Positions 21,006 through 34,949 of a stretch of DNA of 64,000 nucleotides are shown here, one piece after another. The notes beneath the pieces are model-generated. The model was not told the DNA's origin and searched no databases. It saw only the letters and a program-made list of their open reading frames with translations. A program made the position numbers and the translations under genes. Positions within the stretch are counted from its first letter, which is position 1; every line of letters begins with the position of its first letter. Source of the stretch: Daphnia carinata (taxonomy: Eukaryota; Arthropoda; Branchiopoda; Diplostraca; Daphniidae); contig NC_081332.1 in NCBI RefSeq assembly GCF_022539665.2, positions 2,699,884-2,763,883 of the forward strand. Reading direction: 5' to 3'.

Positions 21006-23665
21006 ACAGTACGTATGGAGGATGAGTCAGGCGCGCGCGGGAAATTTGAATCTGTCGCGCTTGTTTGATGTATGCAAACACACGCAAAGTTAAGTGGTGG
21101 TAGTTAGGGCCGGCGGATAGACGACATGCCATGTAGGAGGAAACGAGGAAAAGCTATAGCGACACTATGACGGACTAGACCATTGGCTGCTGTGCTGCAC
21201 GTCGTCGCCCATATAACCACGTAGATCAAGATTGTCCCCTAACTATTTAAATTTTTTTTTTTTTTTTTTTCTTTTCCCTCTCTCTCTTTTTCGTCTTGTC
21301 GTTGGCAGCACTCCCTCAGTGGTCGTTTCTTTCCGGCCGCCAATCAGACACACATAGCAAGTGACTGTGTGTTTGTGTGTGTGTGTGTGTGGCAGCTGGG
21401 TCAACAATCCATTTGGTATTCTTTTACTTTGCTTGTTCGCAGTGTAGGCACACACACTTTGCGTATCTAATATTTGATATTTGTTTTCACAGATTTGGGC
21501 AGGCATTTTCTGTTTTGTTTTGCTTGCTTGCTTGCTTGTTTGTTTTCATTGTCTCGGACGTTGGACACACATTATGTTTTTGCGTTATAGAGGGCGGCTG
21601 CGTCCATTAGCCGGCCGGACGACAGATGCCCGACGTTTGTGCGTGCCTTGTACCGCCGAATAGTAGTCGAATCTTGTCCGGTTCGAGTGTTTCTATCCAG
21701 TTGAGCCGGATGGCGATTTGAACTGCCATTTGGGCTGTTCCGTCATGTCGTGTCATATTAGGTTCAATCGCGATGGCGAGCGGATCAGATTCGAGGCTTT
21801 GATTTGGCAATTAAGACACGGCTCTTGATGTAGGCAAGCGTCTAGCTTTGGTGGCGTCGACGTCGATTGGCGCCTTCTCTTCCTTTTGTGCCCCTTTCCA
21901 ATGGCCAATGTCTTTTTGCTGGTTGCAAGAAGAGATGCGAAACGGGTTGTGGTGTGTGTGTGCGTTGCTTGTTTCGCCAACGGCCCATGTTGGTCGCCAC
22001 CGACTATCCTTGTCCAAATGGGACGGTGAAGTTATCTGTTTTTTTTTTTTGTTTTGTTTTGTTTTTTGTTTTGCCAAGCAAACACAAGAAACATGTGTCG
22101 ATTGCGTTGAGATGACCAGAGCCCGGAGCCAATCACGAAATCCATGGGCCAAAATAGAGAGTGAACAAGTGGATCGATTACGCACTTATAAGCGCATTCT
22201 GCACGTTTCTCCAAAAGACGACAAGGTTCAAAGAATCCTCAATTTGGCTGTGCAACATCCGTTTTAAACGACGTATAATAATAACTCGCTCTCTCTCTCT
22301 CTCGGTCGTTTGCGTCATATCGCATTCAATATCCTATTGGCAGTTGCGAACGTGTCCGTGTTGCGTTATTATCGGACACGTATCCGCTCCAAATGTGGAC
22401 GTGTTTTTTTTCTTGTTTTTCTTTTCCCCAATCGGACGGTGGGAGGGCAGGTGATTTTTCTTTGTTTTTTTTTTTTTGTTTTTTTTGTTTGTTTTTTTCT
22501 CGTGTCCTAGCGTCAGTCGTGGCGGTGTAAGCAATTGCTAAAAAGAGACGCATAGGTCTTGTTGTTTGTGCCCCGATTGAGCGTCCACCGGGGTATTTTT
22601 ATCAACTTTCAAATAGAAGCAGCTCCAAAAAAAAAAAAAAAAAAAAGAAAAGTCGAAGTGAGATCACATATCACCTTGTTGGATAATCGAGACGAGATCG
22701 AGAGAGAATGAACAATTAAAAAAGCAAAACAAAAGAAAGACGCTTTTTAGCGCGGTCGTCCTCAACAGTTTGGGAAGCGCACCTGACGTGTCGACTTTCT
22801 CTTGTTTCATTTGCTGCTCATTTGTTATTGAATTCCCTCTTCCCCTCTCACCCTTCTTCTATTTGTTTTTGTTTTTTTTCGTTGGGCATATTCCACAATC
22901 GCTTGCGGACGCGCTGTTGTGGAATAGCTCCGTCCTTGTTCTATTGTGAAACGAAACAAATGAGCAACTCGTGAACGGACGCACAAATCGAAAGATCTTG
23001 TCACTTGCATTTCGTTTTTCGGACGTGCTGATCGAGAGATTGTTCCTTAAATCGAATACGTTTTTTCCCCTCTCTTGCCAATCGATTACAGTTCCATTAC
23101 CAATGGCGTCCAGTGATGACATCCCCCCCCCCCCCATCATTTTTGTTGATTTTTGGCTATTTGACTGGCCCTTTAATTCATCGATGTTTTGTTTTGTTTT
23201 CGACAACCGACCACGAGCCAAAACTTGATTGTGGCTTCTGTTTATGGAAGGGGTTTGTTTAATGAGAGGCCGTATAGGTCGAATGTTGGACGGCGACAGC
23301 GGACGCCCAAGACGATGAAATGCAGGGCAATGTTGTTTTTTTGTTTTGTTTTATCTCCACGTACGGCGATTGCCCTTGTGCGTTGCCTGTCAACTGGCCA
23401 TCGCAAATCAAATCGAGTTCATTTTTATCATTGCGAAAATGTCATTTCCTATTGTTGGCATTGTCTTCTTTATTTTAGTATTTTTTTTTGTTTTGTTTTG
23501 TTTTGTTTTTTGTTTGGTGCGCGCTGACGCGCATGGAACGCCGTCTCTCTGTCCATAACTGGCTGCCATATATTAATTAGTCGACTTTTTTTGCATGTTG
23601 AGAAATTGAAAATTTATAACTGTCGCCGAATTGCGGCTTTTTGGATGCGAGTCAGAGAGAAGGAG

Positions 23666-23696
<31 letters not shown>

Positions 23697-25088
23697 CGTG
23701 GCCACTCTGTTGGTCGCAATCTTTTCCAAATTCGCCTTGTTGCGCAGAGGTGGCTGACTAAGCGTTTTGGCTTCATTGTCAGACAAGTCCATTCGTCTCT
23801 GTTGCCCGTGCACAACCAATTTCACTTTGGTCCATTCTTCTTTTGCTTTTTTTTTTTTGTTTTTTGTTTTTTTTCCCCCCTATTTTTGGCTTTTTCTTTG
23901 CCTTGATTATTCCTTTGCATTGGCTCGTTTCTTTTTTCTTTTTGTTTTGTTTTACCTTTGAGAAAACCCGGCTAACAAATTGGATAACAACTTTGGCCCA
24001 TTTGTGTTTTTGCCTTTGAATTTGATTGGCCTCGCTCTGCGACGGCAGCAACAGTTGGCGGAAGATGCGTTTTGCCAACAACGAGCCGTGATTCAGCCAT
24101 TGAGCCATTCAGCCAATCGAACGGGGAGAGGGACGAAACGATGGGAGTGAAACGAGATGAATCGCGTCATCTTTGGCTTAACGGACACGATTGGCAAGGG
24201 CGCGAGATGTGATTGATTGGCGTTCGAGGTGAATTGGAAACAACGAGGTGCTCTTGTCTTGTCTATTATGGTGGCGTGCGTCACTTTAGCTTCTTTCGGC
24301 GGCCGTGTCGAAACAACAGCAACAACAACAACAACATCAACAACAATGCGTCGCGTTGTTTTACGCGTGCAAAGGGACGCGGTAGAATAAAACAAAACAG
24401 ACAAAGAAAAAATGGCTCATTTTCATTCGAATTCAAAGTTGGTTGCCGTTCGCATCAAAGTCCGATGGCGCAGTTATTTCGATTCGGCAAAGTTTTGAAC
24501 GTTCAGCATGTTTGGCGCGCGTACGTCAAATTGGAAGTGACGGAGCGAAAGAAAACGAGCACGAAAACAAAGAAAACAAAGAAAACAAATGTCGCGTAGC
24601 CATCAAATGATGATGAAACGATGCAAATAGGCCAAGCATCAGCTCAAGTTTTAAAGGGATGGTCGTTTCGGATAGAGGATCAGTGCGGGGGAGGAGGTTG
24701 GGAGGGCTGGCGGAGGGATGTTTTGCCATGGGTGAGGGTCGCCGACGCCGCATTCTTTGGCAAACGACGACGACGATGTGTGCGCTTATTTATTCTGATG
24801 ACCTATTCTACTATATCTTTCTGTTTTTCTCTTCCATTTTTCCCAATTGCAAATGGCGAAATGCAAGACGAAAGAGAGGCCAAAAAGCGAGACAAAAGAC
24901 GATCAAATTGTTTCGAGTTTTGGCCGACGCCCATTGGCTGCAAGTGCGTGTCGACGGACAAACGGACATTGACTACCATCAGCGCATTATTTTTTTTTTT
25001 TATTTTTATTATTTCATTTTTGACTCGTCCGTCTTTGCGAACTATTTCGGTGAAAACGAACGGGCTTCCACTTATACACACGTACACA

Positions 25089-25119
<31 letters not shown>

Positions 25120-25302
25120 GGAGGCGGAATGGCGTCGCTCGTTTCTTCTCATTGCGGATTCGTTTCGATTCTTTTGCTCTTCCTTTTCACAGCCAGGACA
25201 AGGACACACACGAACCATTTCCAGCTCTTTTGTTGCTGATGGTTATGGCGTAACGTGTTTTTATTTTCAGACCCCGCGTGACTTTTGTCAGGACTCTTTT
25301 TC

Positions 25303-25306
<4 letters not shown>

Positions 25307-25339
<33 letters not shown>

Positions 25340-25399
25340 TTTTTTTTTTTTTTTTTATTTTTTTTTTTTTATTTTTTTTTTTTTTTTTTTTTTTTTTTT
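25307..25399. repeat. 93-bp interrupted poly(T) tract
   Basis: Almost pure T with only three isolated A residues breaking it. Confidence 0.9.
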
Positions 25400-25748
25400 C
25401 GGTTGCGGTTGCAACACGAGAATAAGCAAAAATATTTGTTTGAACGGAAATCGTTACAGGCCCGTCTCGGGTCATTTCGACTTGGGCGCGGCCAATCAAA
25501 GATGACGGCCACGACGCTACTTTTAAATATTTTTCATTTATTTTATTATTTCGAAAAAAAAGAAAAAGAGAAAACAAAACAAAACAAAACAAAAACAAAA
25601 ACAAACACATTTTTTGTGATGGTACTTATTTCTTAACGTCCACCGCTGTGCCACTCCTCTGCAACCCTCATGAATTTCACGCATTTGGGCGGGGATGGGG
25701 GCGGATGAAGCGGGCGACGGGCCGTCCCGGCGTCATCGCTTGTTTACA

Positions 25749-25750
<2 letters not shown>

Positions 25751-25793
<43 letters not shown>

Positions 25794-25806
25794 GGGGGGG
25801 GGGGGG
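25751..25806. repeat. T42-G14 junction tract
   Basis: 42 T residues run directly into 14 G residues with no base between. Such junctions are prone to slippage and sequencing error, so exact lengths should be treated with care. Confidence 0.85.
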
Positions 25807-25942
25807 CGGCGTAGTGGATTGTTCGTTTTTTTTGCTCGTCTTCTGCTCGTTACTCGTTATGCCCAACATGGCCATATCGTCATTCACCGTTTTCTCCTGT
25901 CGGTGGTCGTTAGTCGAGTCATTCAACATTTTTGCGAGGTTT

Positions 25943-25975
<33 letters not shown>

Positions 25976-26544
25976 TCTTTGGCTTTTTTCGCTTCTTCTT
26001 TGCCTTCTAGAAAAAAAAAAAGAATGATTTCGCTGCCGTACAAATAGATTGGACACGGCCACTGGCGTCGGCGAATAATTTTTGATAGGCGACCAAAAAA
26101 AAAAAAAAAAGAAGAAGAAAGAAATGAAAGACGGAAGAAGAGGGACAAATTCAACGAGAGGTACAGAGGAGAGCAAGATTTTTCTTTTTTTTTTTTTTCC
26201 CAGTGTGTGGTGAAAGGAACAAGAACGCCGGTGGCCGACGTCAATGGCTGCGTTAATCGACGCTAAAAGTCCGAAAACAAAACAAAAAAAAACAAAACAA
26301 AACAAAAAAAAGAAAAAGAATGGATTGGAATTGTTTTGGGGCAGTAGTGTTGCCAATCAGTTGAAGGGCGGATCGTATGAACCCACCAACAACGGTCGCT
26401 ATGTATAGCCGTTGGGTTCATCTGTTAAGCAACGCCAGAGTTATATGCAAGTGGGCGAAAAAAAAAATGCATCAAAAAAAAAAAAAAGAAATGCGATGGG
26501 ATGATTGTGTGGCGCCATTGTCCCCTTTGGTCGGGTGCGGCTGC

Positions 26545-26589
26545 GGGGGTTGGTGGGGGCTCTAGTGGGGGCTCTAGTGGGGGCTCTGG
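26545..26589 (+). repeat. 12-bp minisatellite, three units, forming four G5 runs
   Basis: TGGGGGCTCTAG is repeated at 26554-26565 and 26566-26577, and a third time with one change at 26578-26589. Together with GGGGG at 26545-26549 it makes four runs of five G separated by 5, 7 and 7 nt, which fits the canonical intramolecular G-quadruplex pattern. Confidence 0.85.
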
Positions 26590-28096
26590 TGGGACTTTTG
26601 GTGGCTTCTGGGCCCGTCATTTGAGAGCCATGCCGGATTATTTATAGGACTCTTCGGGGAGTTTGGTTTTTCCTTTTTGTTTTCATTTTCATTTTTGTTT
26701 GTCTTGTTTCGTGTTGGCAACGTAGCGAGCAAGTCGAGAGGAAGAGCGCCACTGCTTTGACGTTTAAGATTTGTAGGCCATAGCGAGTAATTGTATATTA
26801 ACGTGGCCGAGTCATCAGAAACAAAACAAAACAAAAACAAAATCCCGAACAGATAACGCACTTTTGGTTGGCCAGTGGCGAAACATAAATGGCTCATGTT
26901 TTTGATTTTTAATGCCTCCATTATGGCGGATATGACAAAAACGATGCGTGACGTCAATCACGGCCACATTTGTCTTCCATTTCGTTTGTTTTTTTTTTTG
27001 TTTTTTTTTTTTTTCTTCTTACATAACTCATCATTTTGATTGGCGAACGAAAAGACAAAACGCGAATCACGTTTGTTTCTTTTGCTTTCTTTCTTCGAAA
27101 AAAAAAAAGATGCGCCACTGCGGAGATTGAAAGCGCGCGCACGCGTCCCCTTCTTTTTTTTTTTTTTTATTTCGTTCGGTTTGAAACTCTATTTGGTTCC
27201 ACTAGTTCTTTTGCACATCATCTCTGCATAGTCAAACGAAAAAGAAGGGACGAGCTTATTTCTTTTCTTCCTTTTTCGTATCGTTGTCCTTGTTTCGCTC
27301 TTTTTTTTTTTTCCTTTTCTTTTTCTTTTCTTTTCCTTGGGTTTTGATTTCTTTTTGCGATACTCCAATGTTGACTGTCCATCTCTTCTCGATTTCAAGA
27401 AAGAAAGAAATTGGGAAAAGGACATGTGTATAATTTTTTGTTTTCTTTTTTCGCTACTTGATGACGACCTGCCTGTCAAAAACGTTCGAGAGAGAGGGGG
27501 GGGGGGAGGGAGGCAGTCGATGTCGGTGTAGGCCAGAAATGAGAAGCATCAACACGGCCGACAGGTGAATAAGATTTCTCGATCGGCAAACGTCCAGTGA
27601 CGCGTCGCGCGCCGCCCGTCAATTGAACGGGCCAACATTCGCGCAATTTCCGACATTCTTGACATTTTTCATTCCGTCCTTTTTTTTTTTTTTTTTTTTT
27701 TTTTGTTTGCACCCATTTTCCCCTTTTTTTTATTTTGTGGATTGAATTCCTCGAATGACGTCGAGTCAAAATAAACATGTTTGGCACGCCATTGCGCGAG
27801 AACGACAACACTGTAAGCACTAGGTCGTCGTCGTTGTTGTTGTCGTCATCAAAGCCAACGGCCAAGTACAAAATTGCAAAGCCAACCCTTCGCCCTTACC
27901 CAGCCAAAAAAGGACGAAATCGTTTTTCACGTGAAAAAAAAAAAAAAAAAGAAAAGAAAAGAAGCGCGCGGTACGCCAAACATTTTCTGTGTGTTTTGTT
28001 TCCTCCCGTTTCCTTGTGTGTCTTTATGCGTGTAGAGGGCGCACTGGAAACGTTCGGCTGTATGGGCCGCCTTTCTTGCACTGCCTTTTGCGTGCA

Positions 28097-28098
<2 letters not shown>

Positions 28099-28127
<29 letters not shown>
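28099..28127. repeat. (TG)n microsatellite
   Basis: Perfect TG run, closely followed by TTCG tetranucleotide repeats around 28136-28153. Confidence 0.9.
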
Positions 28128-28284
28128 CTGTGTGTTCGTTCGTTCGTTCGTGTGTTCGTTTGGTCCTACATACTACGGTACTACGGTATAGGTGTTGTAC
28201 AGAGAGAGAGAAAAGCTCAGTCAGCTCCGGCCAGTCTCCAAAGTCTGACCTGCTCTTCTCTCTTTCTCTAGCATACACACACAT

Positions 28285-28317
<33 letters not shown>

Positions 28318-29820
28318 GCTATTCCCCGTTTTTTTCTTATTTATTTATTTATTTATTTTTTCATTTCCCATCTCTCTTTGGAAAAAAGAAAAAAAAAAGA
28401 AAAGAAAATAAGTTGCGATAGTGGCATCAGAGAAATCAAAAAGTGCCGAAGATTTGGTCCAAAAATTTCAGGTGGGACGCATTTTGACAGTTGATTACGG
28501 CCGACGATTGATGTCGCTCAATTTTTCGTTTATTGATTTGAATGTTTAGCCAAGAGCAAATGCGTAACTAACAGCGTTCAAAGACAGATACGGTTTTGAT
28601 GCGTGCGTGTGTCGTTTGGTGGAAATCGGCGCGAGGGGGGCATGCCAAAATAAAATTGACAAGACAAGAAGAAGAAGAAGAAGAAGAAGAAGAATCAGAA
28701 GAAACAGAAGCAGAAACAGAAACAGGAAACGGAAGGAAGACGAGTATGACGAGTCTTGCCATTTGCGCCGGCAGCAATACGCATTGAAATCGCTTCTCTT
28801 TTTTTTCGGCCGCTCAATGCTCGCCAATGGATCAATCAAAGTGAAAGTTTTGACGATTGACCCAGTGATTTTTTGTTTTTTGTTTGTTTTGTTTTTTTTT
28901 TCAAACCGCAATTGCAACACATTTTTGTTGTTGTTGTTTTGGTTTTTTTGGTTTTTTTTTTTTTCTGGTGGCTCTTTGAGAAGAAAAATTGCTCGTACAA
29001 GAACATGGACTTGTCGGTGTTCTTGTTTTTGTTGTTTATACGGTGGAAGTGGTGCGAGCTAATGCGCTAACCTTCTCTAGAAAATTTCTGCCGTTTTCTC
29101 CATTGCGTTTGCATCGTTGCTTTTCAACTGCCCGTCTCGTTCCGTCGTCTCTTTACCACCACTTTCAATTGCCATTCGTTTTTCGTTTTTCGTTTAACGT
29201 GAACGCGTAAAACAGCCAAATAACAAAATAAGAAAAAAAGAAAGAGGAACATTCATCGACGGCAAATCATTTTTGGTTCTTGCGCACGTCGTCCTTCCGT
29301 TTGTTTTTTCTTTTTCTTTCTTCGCGGGTACGTACACATATTCACGTCGATTATCTAAAAAAAAAAAAATGTGTGTCTTTTGCCTATTGTTTCTAGTTTC
29401 ATTTTGATTGCACGGTTGCGCGTCTTGTTTGCCAGATGAAACGACACGCCATTAGGCCCATCATCGGCCGTTTTTAAAATAGGCACGATGACTGCAACTT
29501 TTTTCACACGACAATGTTCCAAATGTTCCAATTCGAGGAAAAACAAATGTTGAGCGTCTCGCGGACAGTTTTTTTTTGTTTTGGTTTTTTTTTTTTTTTT
29601 TTTTTTTTTGTGAATCGCATTTCGGCAAGAGTTTCAAACGACATGGAACACTCATTTGAATGTGGCACTGGCGGCAATCGATACGCGAGTTCTTTGAAAA
29701 TCGAGTCGTGCTCGTAACTCGATCGCCATGTAACCATGGCGATTGGCCTGTTCTAGTCACCGATGTCGGACCCCGTTGTCTCATCAATTATTGGCGCCCT
29801 GTCCTGTAGACCCGGCCTCT

Positions 29821-29854
<34 letters not shown>

Positions 29855-30487
29855 TCCTGTGTCGACCTCAATGATTCAGCCTCGACTAGAGGTTTGAGTT
29901 TTTTTTGTTTTGTTTTTTGCTTTTTTTTTTTTTTTGTTGAAAGCAAAAAAAAACGAAGCCCTTCTTTGAAGCGATCCGGCATTCGGTGCTGGACCGTGTG
30001 AAGACGTGTGACGCACGGACAAATGAATGTCTTCTTCCTTTTTTTTTTTTTTTTTTTTTTTTGGACCTCTGTTTTGCCGGCAAATGATGTCAACGAATAG
30101 AGTCTCTCTCTTTGGCGTGTTGCTGATGACTTGTCCTCCACTTTGATGACGAACGCACGTCTTTCGTCTCTTTCTATCTATATACGTAGATGTATATATA
30201 TATATATTGTGCTGTTTTTTTTCCTGTTGAAATGTTAATGGGAAAGTGGACGGCGTGTGTCCGTGTCTTGAAATGAATTCGACGATGTCGTGGATTGACT
30301 AAAGAAACGCTCGGATCTCGTTTCGCTCTTGACGTGGCTCGATGAGAAAATAGGCAGACCGAATGTGCATCAGCTCTGCTTATTTGAGCCGGTTTCGTGA
30401 TTGCCCTCCATCGGCATAGTGAAACGGACTTGACGATCCTCTTGTGTTTGCCTTTAGACGACAGAAGCAAAGATTTTCTCATCCGCC

Positions 30488-30521
<34 letters not shown>

Positions 30522-30764
30522 TTTTTTTTTTTTTTTTTTTTCAACCTCCGTTAGTGGGGACGGCAGCGCCGGTACAAAACGGTCGGTTTACGTAGGATCT
30601 TGTTTCTCGTCTGTGTTTATCTACCGTCCCGTTTGCATTCGTCTTGTCTCTTTTTTTTTTTTTTCTTTTTTTTATAACGCAAGAATTCTATCCTCCTATC
30701 AAAGGCGGACGCATCTATACGCAATAGGTAATGGGACGAAATGCGTAACTTTTGTTTGTTCCCT

Positions 30765-30796
<32 letters not shown>

Positions 30797-31223
30797 CTTT
30801 CGCTCACTAACTCACGTAATAGTCAGAAAGAAATGCTAATATAAGGCTCGGTCTGTCGTCTCGATCCATCGTTGCATCCACAATCTCTCTCTTTTCGTAC
30901 CGTCTAGCGCCATTTTCCTTTCTTTCTTTTCCTTTATTTTATTTTATTTTTTTTATTTTTTTTTTTTCTTTGCCAGAGGAAAGAGACACCTGGTTCGGTT
31001 ATAGTTTTTTCCCGTGTCTCGAACTCTCTCTCTCTATTGTCTTTCTGCCTCTCTATATGGGTGGGAACGGGAATGGGGGGGGGGGGGCAAAAAGAGAGAG
31101 AGAGAGAGAGAGATTTTTACCAAATAAAACGGACGTGTTGATGTTTGTGATTTTGTCTGGCACGTTACGTCTAGAAAAGCGAAAAAAAAAACAACCGAGG
31201 GGTAGAGTAGAGTAGGGTAAAGG

Positions 31224-31260
<37 letters not shown>
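31224..31260. repeat. poly(A)37 tract
   Basis: 37 consecutive A residues, the longest A run I see in the window. Confidence 0.9.
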
Positions 31261-31265
<5 letters not shown>

Positions 31266-32657
31266 ACGATGGAGATGCCCAGCATCTGGAATGACTAGAC
31301 TGGACGACACATTTTCTTTTTTGGCCTTCGCCATCCGGTTCTCGTCTTGTTCTCGTACGCCTGTCTGATTTTTTTTTTTTTTTTTTTTTTTTCTTCTTTA
31401 TAAGCGGACCGTTCACATCCGGACAAGGGCTAATGCCATTTCGTTTTCAAGAGTGGCACACCAGTTTCTTTTTGTTTTTTTTGTTTGTTTTTTGTTTTTT
31501 TTTCAAAAACAATTTTCTCAAGAAGAAATTGGAGATGCAAATTTCTGATTTGTTTTCGAATGTCGTGTCGACAGGGAATTTTATGTTAATGACACGTAGT
31601 TAGCACGGGAAACCGAAAGGGACAAAAACTATCCGGTTTTATTGTTATTCATAAAGGCATTTGAGTTGATTGCGGTCGCTCAGTTATGAAGTAAAGAAGA
31701 AGCGAAGACGGGAGGAAAAAAAACAAACAAAAAAAAAAACAAAAAACAAAAGAAAGACGGCGGCAGGGGTTGCAAGAGACTGACGACATGCGTGATGGAT
31801 GAACGCTTGTCACTTATCATTCGCCTCTTCATTTCGGCTGGCGCGCGTGTCTCTACGTAGTCATCCGTCGAAAAAAAAAAAAACAAAAAACGTAACTATC
31901 AACTGGTCATTATCTCGATTTATTAGCCATTCGCCGTGCGGCTTTATAAGGACGAACGCGGCGCGCCCCCCCCCCCCCGATGCAGTCGCATCCACTTTTC
32001 TCTCTTTCTTTTTGCAACCCATCGCCAATCGCCTCGAAAATGTAGACATTGCTTCAGTTTTATTTTGGTTTTTGTTTGTTTGTTTGTTTGTTTGTCCACT
32101 GCATTTTAGCCATCTTCTTTTGCTTCATCTCTCGCCGCAGATGAAGCAAAAGACATTGCCCCACCCCGAAAAAGTATCGCTCTGTCAAGTGCAGCTAAAC
32201 TTGTCGATCGCATTGGCTCCGTTTCGATGCATCGATGCTACGGCCATTTCAAACCCCCCCGTCTTCCTTACAGAAATCAAAAGCGCCTTTTTTTTTATGT
32301 ATTATTATTTTATTTTATTTTTTTTTTTTTGGTCGATGGCCAAAGCTTTTCTATGCGTTCAAGCTGTCGGCTGAATCACGGCAGACAGTGGCAGGCTCAC
32401 AGCAGCAGACAGAGCTAGAAAAGAAGGCGGATTTGGGGGAGGGGGGGGGACGAGTTTGGATTGTCACACGACGATCAAAAACGAAATGGATGTACGAAAA
32501 AAAGAAAAAAAAAAAAAAAAAAAAAAAGACTAGCGAGAAAAGAAGCGAAAAGGAAAGAAGAGGTGCTACTTTCGATATGCTAATTCGATTGATAGAAAAA
32601 GAGAGAAGGCGATGACATCCGACCCGTGCGCGCTCTTTTTGTTTGTTTTTTTTTTTC

Positions 32658-32688
<31 letters not shown>

Positions 32689-33975
32689 TTTTTCTCCTGC
32701 CCCTACACGCCTATGGCTGGCGTCTTATTCATCTGCACAACAGCCAGCGTCCGTTTTTGTTTTTTCCCCTTTTTCTTTGCATCTGACCGCTTTGGGTGAA
32801 GGTCAGGTGCTTCGTCTGATTCATCGAGCCTTCGTGTACGTCCACTTTGCATTAGTGTGGTGCGCCTTTTCGACGTCATCGCGTCTATCCCGAACGCGCA
32901 ACCTTAATAGGTTCTCTTCTTCTCCTTCTCCTTCATCTTCTTTTTTACTGCTCCCCCCTCCTCCTCCTCCTCTTTCTTTTCTTTTTTTTTTTTTTTTTAT
33001 TTATTTATTTATTTATTTTTTTTTTTTTCTATTTATTTCGTTTTGCTTGTACGCGCCTACTTCTCAATTCTATTATCGTTGTTGTAATAGCCAATGCACT
33101 CTTCTCGTACAGAGTGCGGTGGGGGGATGCCCGGCATGGCGACCACCCGCTTCGCTATCCTTTTTCCCCGTTTTTTTTTGTTTTTTTTTTTTTTTAGTTA
33201 TTCATTTGTTTTTTGTTTTCTTTTCTTTTTGGCTTTTGAACAGTAAAAAAAAAAAAAAAGAAGACGAGGGTTGGGGGGGTGGGGAAAGCAAAAGATGGCT
33301 GTTGTTTTATACGTTTTCATGTTTGACTTTGGTGCGTTAGCTACTGCACAGTGTTGTACCACGTATTGCCAAAAGAAATGGGGCCTAATATCGTTAGAAC
33401 GACGAAAACCGGATTTTTGTTTCATTCAACCCGATAGTAAAAAACAAAAACAAAACAAACATTTCTTTTTTTTTTTTTTTATTTCAATTTTTTGAAGGGG
33501 AAGCGGTGCGCTCTTTCACTCCGCCTATTTTCTTGTTGTTGTTTAGTTTAGCTTTTTTTATTTTGATGGCGTTCGGCAGTTGCACTGTGCAGGCTAAAGT
33601 AGGCAAACGAATGTTGGGTCGCGGCGCAGAGACAACGTTCGTTTGCCTATTCCATGTTCACTGCTTTGGTTTTTTTTTTTTTTTTGGTTTTTTTTTCTTT
33701 TTTCTCGTCAGTCTTTTGTTTGAAATTCGTTTTCAAAACAACAGCAGCAGAAATGTTTGGTGCTCGTGTGCTCGTACGGTTCATCATCATCTCGTTTGAC
33801 TTGACTTGACGTGATCTCATTTTGACATTTCTTTCGCTGTTGCTCCGTTTCGGCCGCGTGTCGTTTGTCCGTGATCGGCAACGCTGCCAACTTTCTTGGC
33901 TTAGATGGACGAGGGGAGCTCCCCCGTTTCTTTCTTTTTTTCATTTTTTGCCCATTTCAACGAACGTTTGCATCG

Positions 33976-34013
<38 letters not shown>

Positions 34014-34054
34014 GTGCCGGAAGTTTTCGTGCGAGCCAATGACGAATGCGGTCT

Positions 34055-34105
34055 AAAAAAAAAAAAAAAAAAAAAAAAAAACTTTTTTTTTTTTTTTTTT
34101 TTTTT
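34055..34105. repeat. A27-C-T23 self-complementary tract
   Basis: 27 A residues (34055-34081), one C, then 23 T residues (34083-34105). The two arms are perfectly complementary, so the block is a near loop-less inverted repeat. Confidence 0.85.
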
Positions 34106-34904
34106 CTTCTTTTCTTTGCCTATTGGATTGCAAAGAGAAAGGGATTCCATCAGACGACACCCACGCTGTGTACTTTGGAATCATTTTCTTCCAAAAAAAA
34201 AAAAATCTCCTTTCACGGCCGCAGATGATTCATTTTCATTTTGCTCCCTTTTTTTTTTCCCGAGATTTCTTTATACTCGATGAAATAACTTGAAGCCAAA
34301 ACCACCGACCACACGGCCAATAAAGTCAGACAGTGTGTGTGTGTGTGTGTGTCTGCGTTACACTATATTGAGGTCAGCCAGTCGTCATTCAGTTTCTCAC
34401 TCACTCGGCCGGTTTTCTGCTTTCCGTTTGTTTCTTTGATTTTTTTTTTTTTTTTTTTTTCGTTTTTTTTGTTTTCGAATCGAGTGACTCAGTCGATCGA
34501 CGCGCATACCAAATCGGAGGTAAAAGTTCTTTGATCGAGTGAAACATTTGCATCGTCATTAAATGGTTGTGTGTTCTTTTCTTGCTGCTGCTGCTGCGGC
34601 GGCAACGTCCCTCTTGTTGGCCTATGGTGATGCGATTGCTATGGTCGAGGTGGGCTGGCCCTGGTGCGATATCCCGACCAAGGCGAGGGCAAGGCAGCGT
34701 GATCATCGACGCATTGACTCTCGTATGTTTTGATAACAATCGGGATTACGAGCACATAACATTGCGTCTTGGACGTGACTGTTTTAGCTGCCCTCCTTCC
34801 CAACACCCCTCTCTCTCTGCCATCAGGATTTCGTTCAGCACTGTTTGCACACACACACACACACGCACGCACGCACGCACGCAAAACAAAAGACAGTGAG
34901 ACTG

Positions 34905-34949
34905 GAGAGAGAGAGAGAGAGAGAGAGAAAGAAAGAAAGAAAGAAAGAA
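34905..34949. repeat. (GA)n followed by (GAAA)n
   Basis: A GA dinucleotide run of about 11 units passes straight into about five GAAA units, making a 45-nt purine-only tract. Confidence 0.85.

Noticed and set aside
24659-25636. 325-codon + strand ORF
   Set aside because: Its length comes from a poly(T) block read as Phe and from AC/GA repeats read as His-Thr and Glu-Arg. No domain, no matching splice or conserved motif.
32612-33340. 242-codon + strand ORF that looks like a multi-pass membrane protein
   Set aside because: The hydrophobic stretches are runs of Phe, Leu and Ile from T-rich tracts; composition elsewhere is random.
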